Shown in pieces: positions 8,846 through 16,897 of a DNA stretch of 64,000 nucleotides; the first letter of the stretch is position 1; each line of letters starts with the position of its first letter. The position numbers were made by a program, and so were the translations under genes. The stretch comes from Nocardioides sp. BP30. GTDB lineage: Bacteria > Actinomycetota > Actinomycetes > Propionibacteriales > Nocardioidaceae. The notes under the pieces were generated by a model. That model was not told the DNA's origin. It did no database searches and was given only the letters and a program-made list of their open reading frames with translations. The stretch covers positions 4,214,109-4,278,108 of the forward strand of contig NZ_CP123620.1 in the NCBI RefSeq assembly GCF_029873215.1, read 5' to 3'.

Positions 8846-10054
8846 TCATCCGACGACCTGGTCGCTGAGCCGACTCAGCGAGCGCAGCACGCCGCGCCTG
8901 ATCATCGTCGCGGCGGCGCCGCGGGCCCATGTCTCATCGGGCAGGGGACGCACGAGCAGGGTGCAGTCCTGGGCGCTGGTGGAGAAGGAGTCGCGCTCCA
9001 GCTCCGCGCGCAGGGCGTCCATCAGGAGGTCCGAGGCGGCGATGCCCTCGCCCGAGAGGATGACCAGCGGGGGGTTGAGCAGGTTGACCAGCGCGGCGAG
9101 TGCGCGGCCGACGCCGACACCCGCCTCCGCGAACACGCCCCGGGCGTGCTCGTCGCCGGCGTGTGCCGCGGCGATCACCTGCGACACGGTGGTGTAGCGG
9201 CGCCCGCTGCGAGCCGACATCGCCGCCACGATCGCCTCGTCGCCCACCACCGCCTCCAGGCAGCCCCGCTTGCCGCAGTGGCAGGGAGGGCCATCCGGTA
9301 CGACGACCATGTGTCCGAGCTCGCCGGCCGCCCCTCGTGCACCGCGCCACAGCTTGCCGTCGAGGACGAAGGCGCACCCGACGCCGACGCCGAGGGTCAC
9401 CACGGCGAAGCTGTCGAACGCGAAGCCGGGGCCGAACCACTGCTCGGCCACGGCCAGGGTGTTCACGTCGTTCTCGAGCACCACCTCGATGCCGAGCCGG
9501 TCGGCGACCATCTGCTGCAGCGGGACGTCGCGCCAGCCGAGGAACGGTGCGTGGACGACGAGGCCCGAGGCCCCGTCGACGTGGCCGCCGAGGCCGATGC
9601 CGATGCCGAGCAGGCGGTCGCGCGCCGCCGGAGATCGCTCCAGCAACACCTCGGTGAGGGAGGCCACCGCGGCGACGACCCCTGCGGGAGAGGTGTCGTC
9701 GTAGCGCATCCGGTGGGCGGACTGGACCTCGGCGTGCAGGTCGGCCATGACGCCGACGAGCTCGCCCTCCATCAGCTTCACGCCCACGGCGTAGTGACGC
9801 TCGGGGACGACCTGGAGGGGGATCTGCGGCCGGCCGGGAACGCCTGCCTCGCGGTGACGCTCGACGAGGTAACCGTGGGTGATCATCGGCTTCACCAGCT
9901 TGGTCACCGAGGCGGGCGAGAGGCCCGTCACCCGGGCTGCGTCGCGACGAGAGAGCGGGCCGCGGGTCAGCACCGCCTCGAACAGGGCGCCCAGATTCTG
10001 CTCGCGGCTGCCCGCCGCCCGGCCCTCGCCGCCCTCGATCTCGGTGTCCGCCAC
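8846..10054 (-). CDS. ROK-family transcriptional regulator
   Basis: A 402-residue ROK-family DNA-binding regulator. The first 85 residues carry a winged helix-turn-helix (SRRDAARVTGLSPASVTKLVKPMI). The rest is a sugar-kinase-like ROK domain with GIGIGLGGHVDG and the zinc motif GHMVVVPDGPPCHCGKRGC. The E-N-D triad of ROK sugar sites is partly recognisable in VLENDVNTLA. It heads the alpha-glucan operon on the same strand, so it probably represses that operon until a sugar binds. The GTG at 10054 was chosen because GGAAGG and GGCGGAG lie upstream. A GTG at 10069 would add five residues but has no ribosome-binding site. Confidence 0.9.
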   Translation of the reverse strand: MADTEIEGGEGRAAGSREQNLGALFEAVLTRGPLSRRDAARVTGLSPASVTKLVKPMITHGYLVERHREAGVPGRPQIPLQVVPERHYAVGVKLMEGELVGVMADLHAEVQSAHRMRYDDTSPAGVVAAVASLTEVLLERSPAARDRLLGIGIGLGGHVDGASGLVVHAPFLGWRDVPLQQMVADRLGIEVVLENDVNTLAVAEQWFGPGFAFDSFAVVTLGVGVGCAFVLDGKLWRGARGAAGELGHMVVVPDGPPCHCGKRGCLEAVVGDEAIVAAMSARSGRRYTTVSQVIAAAHAGDEHARGVFAEAGVGVGRALAALVNLLNPPLVILSGEGIAASDLLMDALRAELERDSFSTSAQDCTLLVRPLPDETWARGAAATMIRRGVLRSLSRLSDQVVG

Positions 10055-10069
10055 AGCTCCGCCTTCCAC

Positions 10070-10251
10070 GTGATGACGGTCACAGCGTGGCGGCTGTTGT
10101 TTTCGAATGTCAAGTAATTGCTGCCAATCCGCTGTCGGCCGGACTAGACCGCAGCGTGATTCACGCGAGATGACCGGCGAAGGCCTCGCCTGATTGATTC
10201 GCCCAGGGAACTAATACCCCGGCCGGCGAGCGGGCGTCCGCCGCGACTGCG
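10070..10251. promoter_or_regulatory. Intergenic region upstream of the ROK regulator, probable promoter of the glucan operon
   Basis: This 182-base gap lies between the ROK gene and the end of the catabolic operon. On the minus strand a TTGACA element (around 10108-10113) sits in an unusually AT-rich patch (GCAATTACTTGACATTCG) and could be a -35 box, but no clear -10 hexamer follows at the right spacing. A ROK operator would be expected here. No convincing long inverted repeat was found. Confidence 0.35.
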
Positions 10252-11157
10252 TCAGGCGGTGACGGACGCCGCAAGCGTGCCGAGGACCTCGACGTCGATG
10301 CGCACCTCGTCGCCGGGCTCGAGCGGCGGCGGCGCATCCTCGCCGTACCGGCCCCACAGCTCCGCCAGGCAGCCGCCGCCACCGGTGGTGCCGGAGGCGA
10401 GCAGGTCGCCGGCGCGGACCAGGGAGTCCCGGGAGGCGTAGGCGATCATCTGCGCGAAGGTCCAGTGCATGCTGGAGAGCCGGTCCCGGCCCACCTGCGA
10501 GCCGTTGACCGACACCCGGCAGTCGAGGTCCAGGAAGCCGCGGGGGTCGACGTACGGCGCCAGCTCGTCCGCCGTCACGATCCAGGGCCCGATCGAGGTG
10601 GCGAAGTCCTTGCCCTTCGCCGGGCCCAGACCGACCTGCATCTCCCGGCTCTGCAGGTCGCGCGCGGACCAGTCGTTGACGATCGTGTACCCGAAGATCG
10701 CCTCGGCCGCCTCCGACTCCGCCAGGTCGCTGCCGTCGCGGCCGACCACCACCCCGACCTCGAGCTCGAAGTCGAGCCTGCGGCACGTCGCCGGCCGCCG
10801 GATGGGCTCGTCCGGGCCGAAGAGCGCGTGCGGGTTGGTGAAGTAGAACGTTGGCGCGTCGTACCAGGCCTCGGGGACGCCGACAGCGCCGTCGACACTG
10901 CGGCGTACGCCCTCGACGTGGGCTTCGAAGGTGACGAAGTCGCGCACGCTGGCCGGCCGGTAGGGCAGCTCCAGGCGCACCCCGTCGAGCGGCACACCAC
11001 CCTCGGCGAGGGCCGCCCGACCAGCCTCCAGCGCCGCCGGAAGGCCGCCCGAGACCAGGTCCTCGAGCGTGCGGCCGCGGATCTCGTGCACCGTTCCCGC
11101 TGCGGCCACGACGGCGGCGAAGCGCCGGCCGTCCTGGCTGACGGTCGCGAGCCTCAT
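10252..11157 (-). CDS. Fumarylacetoacetate hydrolase family protein (downstream copy)
   Basis: A 301-residue FAH-superfamily enzyme. The family hydrolyses or decarboxylates C-C bonds in 2,4-dioxo acids made after aromatic ring cleavage. The N-terminal cap (MRLATVSQDGRRFAAV) is followed by the FAH core. The core includes FELEVGVVVGRDG, with the metal-binding Glu pair, and the motif IVNDWSARDLQSREMQVGLGPAKGKD (written here in two overlapping known blocks). It is the last gene of the meta-cleavage operon and overlaps the SDR stop by four bases. A paralogue begins the same operon at 15467-16462. The two probably act at different steps, or one has become a decarboxylase or isomerase. The substrate is not known. 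Confidence 0.9.
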   Translation of the reverse strand: MRLATVSQDGRRFAAVVAAAGTVHEIRGRTLEDLVSGGLPAALEAGRAALAEGGVPLDGVRLELPYRPASVRDFVTFEAHVEGVRRSVDGAVGVPEAWYDAPTFYFTNPHALFGPDEPIRRPATCRRLDFELEVGVVVGRDGSDLAESEAAEAIFGYTIVNDWSARDLQSREMQVGLGPAKGKDFATSIGPWIVTADELAPYVDPRGFLDLDCRVSVNGSQVGRDRLSSMHWTFAQMIAYASRDSLVRAGDLLASGTTGGGGCLAELWGRYGEDAPPPLEPGDEVRIDVEVLGTLAASVTA

Positions 11158-11915
11158 GCCGGCCTGGTCGCGTCGGCGATGCGCTTGTGCGACACGTGCG
11201 CGGTCAGACCACCGTCGATCACGATCTCGGCGCCGTTGTAGTAGGAGGAGTCGTCCGAGCACAGGAAGACGATGGTCGGCGCGATGTCGGCCGGCACCCC
11301 GATCCGGCCCAGCGGCACCTCGCTCAGCGCCGCCTCCTTGAACGCCGGCGAGGCGTTCGCCATCAGCGGGGTGTCGATCAGGCCCGGCATCACCGCGTTG
11401 ACCCGGATGCCCTGCGACCCCAGCTCCAGCGATGCCGAGCGGGTCAGCCCGCGCAGCGCCCACTTGCTCGCCGTGTACGCCGCAGCCGCGTGCCCGCTGA
11501 TCGCGGCCACCGAGCAGATGTTCACGATGCTGGATCCCTGCGGCATCAGCGGCACCAGCGCCTGGATGCCGAGCATCGGTCCGGTGACGTTGATGTCGAA
11601 GGCGCGCTGCCACCCCTCCAGCGACACGTGCGGCAGCCGCTCGCGGGCCGCCACGCCGGCGTTGTTGACCAGCGCGTCGACGTGGCCGCGCTCGGCGCGA
11701 AGCCAGTCGGCCAGCTCGGCCCAGGCCGCGGCGTCGGTGACGTCGAGGTGACGCTCGACGACGCGGCCGCCGTCCCACGCCTCATCGCGCGGGTCGAAGG
11801 GCAGCACGTCGGTGGCCACGACGTACGCACCCTCGGCGGCCAGCGCGCGGACCTCCTCGGCGCCCTGGCCGCGGGCCGCACCGGTCACGACGACGATCTT
11901 GTCCTGCAGTCTCAC
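11154..11915 (-). CDS. Short-chain dehydrogenase/reductase with canonical catalytic residues
   Basis: A 253-residue classical SDR. The cofactor loop is TGAARGQG (residues 11-18), the structural motif is NNAG, and the catalytic set is Ser135, Tyr147 and Lys151 (YTASK). Asp36 after the second strand suggests NAD rather than NADP. It lies between the extradiol dioxygenase and the second FAH gene, with an 18-base gap upstream and a four-base overlap downstream. It probably oxidises or reduces a hydroxyl or keto group of the aromatic substrate or a cleavage product. The C-terminus (AHVSHKRIADATRPA) is longer than in minimal SDRs. Confidence 0.9.
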   Translation of the reverse strand: MRLQDKIVVVTGAARGQGAEEVRALAAEGAYVVATDVLPFDPRDEAWDGGRVVERHLDVTDAAAWAELADWLRAERGHVDALVNNAGVAARERLPHVSLEGWQRAFDINVTGPMLGIQALVPLMPQGSSIVNICSVAAISGHAAAAYTASKWALRGLTRSASLELGSQGIRVNAVMPGLIDTPLMANASPAFKEAALSEVPLGRIGVPADIAPTIVFLCSDDSSYYNGAEIVIDGGLTAHVSHKRIADATRPA

Positions 11916-11933
11916 CAGACCCCTCCCGGTGAC

Positions 11934-12884
11934 TCAGACCGGCGGGGCGACGAAGACGCCCCGGTCCGGGTCGTTGAAGGAGTCGCGTGCGATGAACTCG
12001 CTCATCGGATCGGCGATGCCCCACATGTCCTGGGTGTTCGGGTCGGCGATGTCGTAGACGTGCGGGTGCCACTGGTCGGTGGTCAGGCGCTCCAGCTCGG
12101 TGGTGTACTCCATGGTGTTGCCGCTGGGGTCCAGGAAGTAGGTGAATGTGTTGTTGCCCGCGTGGTGGCGACCCGGGCCCCAGATCTTCTTGATGCCCGC
12201 ACGCATGACGCGGCCGGTGCCGTAGAGGTACTCGTCCAGGCCGCGCATCTCGAAGGAGACGTGGTGGACGGCGGTGTGCGGGCCGCGCGCGATGGCCAGC
12301 GAGTGGTGCCAGTCGTTGCACCGCATGAAGTGCATCATCTCGCCCATGTGCTCGCCCCACAGGGTGTCGGAGAGCTTGAAGCCGAGCACGCTCGCGTAGA
12401 AGTCGCGCGTCCGGTTGGGGTCTTGGGAGTTCATCACCGCGTGCGAGAGTCGGACCGGGATGGCCTCCTTCTCCTCGATCTCGCGGAAGGCACGGGTCTC
12501 GACGTCGGAGCTGATCTCGATGGTGCGGCCGTCGATGTCGAAGAACCGGAAGCCGTAGCCACCACCGGCGGTCTGGAGCTTGTCGGGCTCGTTGACCAGC
12601 TGGATGCCCTGGCTGGCCAGCTTCTGGGCGAGCGCGTCGACCGTCTCGGGACTCTCGGAGCCGAAGGAGATCAGGTCGAGCCGCTTCTCGGCGTCCTTGC
12701 GCAGCCGCACGATGTACTGCTCCGGGGAGCCCTCGGCGGCGAGGTAGGACAGATCGCCGTCGGTGCCGACCTCGGTCAGGCCCCAGGTGTCCTTGTAGAA
12801 GGTCCGCTGCCTCTCGAAGTCCGGGACCGCCAGGTCGACGTGCCGCAGGTGGGTGATGCCGTGCTCGTTCAGGTGAGTGTTCAT
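11934..12884 (-). CDS. Type I extradiol ring-cleavage dioxygenase (catechol 2,3-dioxygenase-like)
   Basis: A 316-residue vicinal-oxygen-chelate dioxygenase that would open a catecholic ring next to one hydroxyl group using Fe(II) or Mn(II). It has two beta-alpha-beta-beta-beta modules. The N-terminal module (about 10-130) is structural. The C-terminal module carries the 2-His-1-Glu site, read as His148 (RLSHAVM), His208 (VHHVSFEM) and Glu259 (NTMEYTTELE). The second-shell residues His193/194 and Tyr249 match the catalytic acid/base and Tyr of BphC-type enzymes. The length fits the type I two-domain class. It is the ring-opening step that defines this operon. Its exact diphenol is unknown. An AAGGA site precedes the ATG. 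Confidence 0.9.
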   Translation of the reverse strand: MNTHLNEHGITHLRHVDLAVPDFERQRTFYKDTWGLTEVGTDGDLSYLAAEGSPEQYIVRLRKDAEKRLDLISFGSESPETVDALAQKLASQGIQLVNEPDKLQTAGGGYGFRFFDIDGRTIEISSDVETRAFREIEEKEAIPVRLSHAVMNSQDPNRTRDFYASVLGFKLSDTLWGEHMGEMMHFMRCNDWHHSLAIARGPHTAVHHVSFEMRGLDEYLYGTGRVMRAGIKKIWGPGRHHAGNNTFTYFLDPSGNTMEYTTELERLTTDQWHPHVYDIADPNTQDMWGIADPMSEFIARDSFNDPDRGVFVAPPV

Positions 12885-12913
12885 CGTCTTGCTTCCTTGT
12901 CTAGGTCGATGGT

Positions 12914-13681
12914 TCAGCCGAGGACGGAGCCGCCGCCGTCGACGACGAGGTTGACGCCGGTGATCCAGGACGCCTCGTCCGAGGCGAGGAACACCGCCGC
13001 GCTGACGACGTCCTCGGGCCGGCCCACCCGGCCCAACGGGATGCGGTCCCAGGTCGCCTTCATCGCCGGCGGCGGGTCGTCCACCAGGAACCTGGTCGCC
13101 GGCGTCTGCACGAAGCCCGGCGAGATGCACACCGCCCGGATCCGGTGCGGGCCGCCCTCCACGGCGAGCTGCTGGGTCAGGTTGATCACGCCCGCCTTGG
13201 CGGCGCCGTGCGCGTTCTGCGGCATGAACTCCACCCCGCGGGTGCCGGCGATCGAGCCGATGTTGACCACCACGCCACCACTCGCCTTCAGGTGCTTCCA
13301 GGCCGCGCGCACCGCGTAGAACACGATGTTGAGCTCCATGTCGATGGCGAAGTCCCAGTCCTCGACCGAGATCTCGTCGATCGCGCCGAAGCGCTGGATG
13401 GAGGCGTTGTTGTAGAGGATGTCGATCCCGCCGTAGACCTGCGCGCCCGCGTCGATCCACTGCTCCACCGCAACCGCGTCGCCGCAGTCGACCGGAGCGT
13501 CGCCGGTGATCTCCCCACCCTCGGCGCGGACCAGGGCGACGGTCCCCTCGAGGCCCTCCGCGTCGAGGTCGCAGCCGACCACCTTCGCACCCTCCGCGGC
13601 GAAGCGACGGGCCGCCTCACGGCCCATCCCGCCGCCGATCCCGGTGATGAGGGCGACCTTGCCCTCCAGACGTCCGCTCAT
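12914..13681 (-). CDS. SDR-family protein with His in place of the catalytic Tyr
   Basis: A 255-residue protein with the SDR fold: cofactor loop TGIGGGMG (13-20), acidic residue Asp38 after strand 2, NNAS and the catalytic Ser143. The YxxxK motif reads AHGAAKAG, so the catalytic tyrosine is replaced by His158 while Lys162 is kept. The codon is CAC on the minus strand, so this is not a reading error at the protein level. The enzyme may use His as acid/base, work as a lyase or isomerase, or no longer do redox chemistry. It is translationally coupled to the VOC gene upstream by a four-base overlap. Confidence 0.87.
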   Translation of the reverse strand: MSGRLEGKVALITGIGGGMGREAARRFAAEGAKVVGCDLDAEGLEGTVALVRAEGGEITGDAPVDCGDAVAVEQWIDAGAQVYGGIDILYNNASIQRFGAIDEISVEDWDFAIDMELNIVFYAVRAAWKHLKASGGVVVNIGSIAGTRGVEFMPQNAHGAAKAGVINLTQQLAVEGGPHRIRAVCISPGFVQTPATRFLVDDPPPAMKATWDRIPLGRVGRPEDVVSAAVFLASDEASWITGVNLVVDGGGSVLG

Positions 13682-14097
13682 GCGTGTGCTCCCGCGCTCG
13701 TGCGGTCGAGCAGCTCGACCAGGTTCCCCTCGGGGTCGGCCACGTAGGCCATCCGGACACCCGGCTCCGGCGAGGGGCGCGGCGACATCCGGTCGCTCGC
13801 GCCCGAGGCGAGCAGCGCCTCGTAGGCGCTGTCGACGTCCGGTACGTCGAGGGCCACGTGGCCGAAGCCGTGGGTCAGCGCCGCCTCGACCGGGCTGGCG
13901 GCGCGGAGGCCGGGGCCGCCCTCCGGCCGGTGCAGCAGCTCCAGCCGCCAACCGTTCTGCGAGCGCAGCATCGCGCCGGTGAGGTCGACGTGGTCGAGGG
14001 TGAACTCGAACTCCACGGTGAGGTCGAGGGCCTCGGCGTACCAGGTCTGCATCGCCGGCAGATCCGCGACGGTCAGGCCGACGTGATCGAGTCTCAT
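13678..14097 (-). CDS. Single-module VOC (glyoxalase/bleomycin-resistance fold) protein
   Basis: A 139-residue vicinal-oxygen-chelate protein with two beta-alpha-beta-beta-beta halves: MRLDHVGLTVADLPAMQTWY at the start and GHVALDVPDVDSAYEALLASG in the second half. Candidate metal ligands are His5 and a Glu in LVELLDR. It resembles methylmalonyl-CoA epimerase- or glyoxalase-type members more than ring-cleaving dioxygenases, which are twice as long. It overlaps both neighbours by four bases, so it belongs to the same pathway. It could act as an isomerase, a hydratase or a small dioxygenase on a pathway intermediate. Confidence 0.8.
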   Translation of the reverse strand: MRLDHVGLTVADLPAMQTWYAEALDLTVEFEFTLDHVDLTGAMLRSQNGWRLELLHRPEGGPGLRAASPVEAALTHGFGHVALDVPDVDSAYEALLASGASDRMSPRPSPEPGVRMAYVADPEGNLVELLDRTSAGAHA

Positions 14098-15470
14098 GCC
14101 ACCACCACGGTGCGCACGTTGGTGAACTCCCTGATGCCCTCGGCCGAGAGCTCGCGGCCGTAGCCGCTGCGCCCGATGCCGCCGATCGGCAACCGCGGGT
14201 CGGAGGCCACGATCGCGTTGACGAACAGGCCGCCGGAACGGATCCGGCCGCCGACCGCCAGCGCGTGCTCGGTCTCGCCCCACACCGCGCAGCCGAGGCC
14301 GAACGCGGTGTCGTTCGCGAGCTCGACGGCGTGGTCGTCGTCGCGGGCGCGCACGATCGCCGCGACCGGCCCGAAGGTCTCCTCGGTGAAGGCGGTCATG
14401 CCCGGGACGACGTGGTCGAGCACTGTCGGCTCGAGGAACACGCCGGGGCCCTCGATCGCCTCGCCGCCGGTGACGAGCGTGGCGCCCTGCTCGACCGTCG
14501 CACGGACCTGGCGCAGGAGAGCCTCCCGCAGGTCCGGCCGCGCCATCGGGCCGAGCGTGGTCGAGGGAAGCGTGGGGTCGCCGACCTCCAGGGCGGCGAC
14601 CCGTGCCAGGAAGGCGGTGAGGAACGCGTCGGCGATCGACTCGTGCACGATGAACCGCTTGGCAGCCACACAGCTCTCGCCGACGTTGCCGAAGCGGGAC
14701 CTGGCCGCCGCGGTGGCGGCAGCCTCGACATCGGCGTCGGCCAGCACGACGAACGGGTCGGACCCGCCTAGCTCGAGCACGGCCTTCTTGATCTGCGCGG
14801 CGGCGGCGGAGGCCAGCGCGGAGCCGGCCCGTTCGCTGCCGGTCAGGGTGACCGCGGCGACGCGTGGGTCCGCCACGATCCGCTGGGACACGGCCGGGAC
14901 GTCCTCAGCGGCCACCACCAGCGAGCGCAGCAGACCGGTCGGCGCCCCTGCGTCGGCGAAGAGCGCCTCGAGCGCGAGCGCCGCACCGGTCACGTCGGGG
15001 CTGTGCTTGAGCAGCAACGCGTCACCGGCGGCGATCGCGCCGGCCCCGGCCCGGATGACCTGCCAGAACGGGTAGTTCCACGGCATCACCGCGAAGACCA
15101 CCCCGAGCGGCTCATAGGTGAGCCAGGACCGCGAAGCTCCGGAGACGATCTCGCGCTCGGCCAGCCACTGCGGCGCGTGCTGCGCGACGACCTCGCAGTT
15201 CCAGGCGCACTTGTCGATCTCCCCCAGCGCCTCGGTGATCGGCTTGCCCATCTCGGCGGTGATCAGCGCGCCGTACTCCTCGCGGCGCTCGGTGAGCAGC
15301 TTGCCGACGCCGCGCAGCAGGGTCAGCCGCTCCGCGAGCGGCGTGGCGCGCCACAGCTGCGCGGCGGCGTACGTCTCGGCGATGGCCTGCTCGATGCCGG
15401 CCTCGTCGTGCGCGGCGTACGTCGCGAGCACCGCGCCGGTCGCCGGGTTCGTGGTGACGACCTGGCTCAT
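14094..15470 (-). CDS. NAD(P)-dependent aldehyde dehydrogenase, succinate-semialdehyde dehydrogenase type
   Basis: A 458-residue aldehyde dehydrogenase of the GabD-like group. Visible hallmarks are VMPWNYPFWQ (oxyanion Asn), VTLTGSERAG (cofactor loop), VLELGGSDPF with general base Glu233, and GNVGESCVAAKRF with nucleophile Cys267. It would oxidise a semialdehyde released after ring cleavage to the acid. It overlaps the first FAH gene and the VOC gene by four bases each, so stoichiometric co-expression is likely. The substrate could be a muconate semialdehyde or succinate semialdehyde; the sequence does not decide between them. Confidence 0.92.
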   Translation of the reverse strand: MSQVVTTNPATGAVLATYAAHDEAGIEQAIAETYAAAQLWRATPLAERLTLLRGVGKLLTERREEYGALITAEMGKPITEALGEIDKCAWNCEVVAQHAPQWLAEREIVSGASRSWLTYEPLGVVFAVMPWNYPFWQVIRAGAGAIAAGDALLLKHSPDVTGAALALEALFADAGAPTGLLRSLVVAAEDVPAVSQRIVADPRVAAVTLTGSERAGSALASAAAAQIKKAVLELGGSDPFVVLADADVEAAATAAARSRFGNVGESCVAAKRFIVHESIADAFLTAFLARVAALEVGDPTLPSTTLGPMARPDLREALLRQVRATVEQGATLVTGGEAIEGPGVFLEPTVLDHVVPGMTAFTEETFGPVAAIVRARDDDHAVELANDTAFGLGCAVWGETEHALAVGGRIRSGGLFVNAIVASDPRLPIGGIGRSGYGRELSAEGIREFTNVRTVVVA

Positions 15471-16462
15471 GCCGACTCCTCCAGCCGTGCCCGGTCCGTA
15501 CGCCGGCGGGCCGGCGTCACCGCGGCGACGCTCGCGGTCCGGGGCGCGACCGGGTTGCGGATCGTGCCCAGGCGCTCGATCGACATCTCCACCACGTCAC
15601 CCACCTGCAGCGGCGGCGGGGTCAGCGACCCGTTGCGGCCCCACGACTCGGCCAGCGAACCGGACGCGCAGGTGCCCGAGGCGAGCACCTCCCCGGCCTT
15701 GACCCACGAGGCTCGCGACGCGTGCGAGACCAGCTGCTCGAACGACCAGCCCATGTGGCCCGAGCGATCAGCTCCGACCTGCTGGTCGTTGACCTTCACC
15801 GTCATCTCCAGGTCGAGGAACCCGTCCGCGTCGCGGCACTCCTCCAGCTCGTCGGCGGTGACCACCCACGGGCCGATGGTGGTGGCGAAGTCCTTGCCCT
15901 TTGACGGCCCGAGCTTGAGCTTCATCTCGGTGCCCTGGACGTCGCGGGCCGACCAGTCGTTCATGATGCAGTAGCCGCCGATGGCCTCGCGGGCCTGCTC
16001 CGGGGTGACGTCACGCACGTCGCGGCAGATCACCGCGGCGATCTCGAGCTCGAAGTCGAACCGCTCGGTGTCGGGCGGCATCGGGACCTCGTCGTGAGCG
16101 CCGACGACCGCGTGCGGCGCCATGAACAAGAAGACCGGCGCCTGGTACCACTCGGCCGGCGGCCCGGGATTGCCGTGACCGCGCTCCATGCCGTCCACGT
16201 GCGCCTCGAAGGTGAGGAAGTCGCGCATCGCCACCGGGTAGACGGGCGGCAGCAGCACCACGTCCTCGCGGTGCAGCCCGTCACCCTGGGCGGCCGCGTC
16301 GGCGGCCTGCTCGCGCTCGGCGGCAGGGGCCGCCAGCAGCTCCACCAGGTCGGTGCCCTCGGGGAAGGGGTGCAGCCACCACGTGGAGCGGTCGCCGACC
16401 ACGAGCCCGACGCGGCGGGTGCCGGCCGGCTCGTCGGTACGGCGGAAAGCTGCCAGACGCAT
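15467..16462 (-). CDS. Fumarylacetoacetate hydrolase family protein (upstream copy)
   Basis: A 331-residue FAH-superfamily enzyme, about 30 residues longer than its paralogue at 10252-11157 because of a C-terminal tail rich in Arg and Ala. The core has FELEIAAVICRDV with metal-binding acidic residues, the block IMNDWSARDVQGTEMKLKLG followed by PSKGKDFATTIGPW, and GTCASGSLAESWGRNG near the active-site cover. It follows the small monooxygenase by six bases and overlaps the aldehyde dehydrogenase by four. It would hydrolyse or decarboxylate the dioxo acid formed by the extradiol enzyme. Having both copies in one operon suggests two successive steps. Confidence 0.9.
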   Translation of the reverse strand: MRLAAFRRTDEPAGTRRVGLVVGDRSTWWLHPFPEGTDLVELLAAPAAEREQAADAAAQGDGLHREDVVLLPPVYPVAMRDFLTFEAHVDGMERGHGNPGPPAEWYQAPVFLFMAPHAVVGAHDEVPMPPDTERFDFELEIAAVICRDVRDVTPEQAREAIGGYCIMNDWSARDVQGTEMKLKLGPSKGKDFATTIGPWVVTADELEECRDADGFLDLEMTVKVNDQQVGADRSGHMGWSFEQLVSHASRASWVKAGEVLASGTCASGSLAESWGRNGSLTPPPLQVGDVVEMSIERLGTIRNPVAPRTASVAAVTPARRRTDRARLEESA

Positions 16463-16468
16463 GTCAGC

Positions 16469-16759
16469 TCAGCCGATCGTCTCGTAGAAGGCGCGCTCAC
16501 GGTCGGCCAGGACCGGGATGGCCTGGCCGAGGCCGTACTCGGCGAAGTGCTCCGAGGCGCCGTGGGCGGCGTACGCCTCCTCGTCCTGGTAGATCTCGAA
16601 GAGCCGGAAGACGCTCGGCTCGGCCGGGTCCTGGTAGGCCTGGTAGAAGAGGTTGCCCGGCTCCTGGCGCGAGGGCGGGGTGAGCTTCTCGATCGCGTCG
16701 CGGACGACGTCCTCCTTGCCGGGCTGGACGGTCCAGGTGGCGCTGACGACGTAGGCCAT
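16469..16759 (-). CDS. Antibiotic-biosynthesis-monooxygenase (ABM) domain protein, putative quinol monooxygenase
   Basis: A 96-residue ferredoxin-like alpha-beta protein of the ABM/YgiN group, which works as a dimer without cofactor, often on quinols. The fold signature is YVVSATWTVQPGKED at the start, RQEPGNLFYQAYQDPAEPS in the middle, then FEIYQDEEAYAAHGAS and the helix before the C-terminus. It is the first gene of the meta-cleavage operon, with a strong AGGAG site seven bases before the ATG. Possible roles are hydroxylation of a quinol or phenol before ring cleavage, or protection from quinones. A palindrome 117 bases upstream is a likely operator. Confidence 0.85.
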   Translation of the reverse strand: MAYVVSATWTVQPGKEDVVRDAIEKLTPPSRQEPGNLFYQAYQDPAEPSVFRLFEIYQDEEAYAAHGASEHFAEYGLGQAIPVLADRERAFYETIG

Positions 16760-16875
16760 GGGGTTCTCCTCGAAGATGGGGGGTGAAGGGGAAGGGACGC
16801 CGACGGCGGCCCGGGAAAGGTGGGGGATACGTCCACGCTAGGCGTGGGAGAGGCCCGGCGGAACGCGCCTCAAGC

Positions 16876-16888
16876 GATGGCTGGCATC
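16876..16888. promoter_or_regulatory. Candidate operator of the meta-cleavage operon, GATGGCTGGCATC
   Basis: This 13-base site differs by one base from the perfect palindrome at 20995-21007, and the match extends into the flanks (GCGATG then CTGGCATCAGCGCG). It lies in the 138-base gap between the importer operon and the ABM gene, about 117 bases before that start codon. Its position and identity suggest the same regulator controls both. This is pattern evidence only. Confidence 0.55.
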
Positions 16889-16897
16889 AGCGCGAGG

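Noticed and set aside
6341..10117. A 1258-codon open frame on the plus strand
   Set aside because: It is antisense to the permease, binding-protein and ROK genes, has Arg/His/Gly-rich low-complexity sequence and no family match. It is a GC-rich shadow frame.
11187..13319. A 710-codon open frame on the plus strand
   Set aside because: It is antisense to four genes with clear family motifs. The protein looks like complementary-strand noise.
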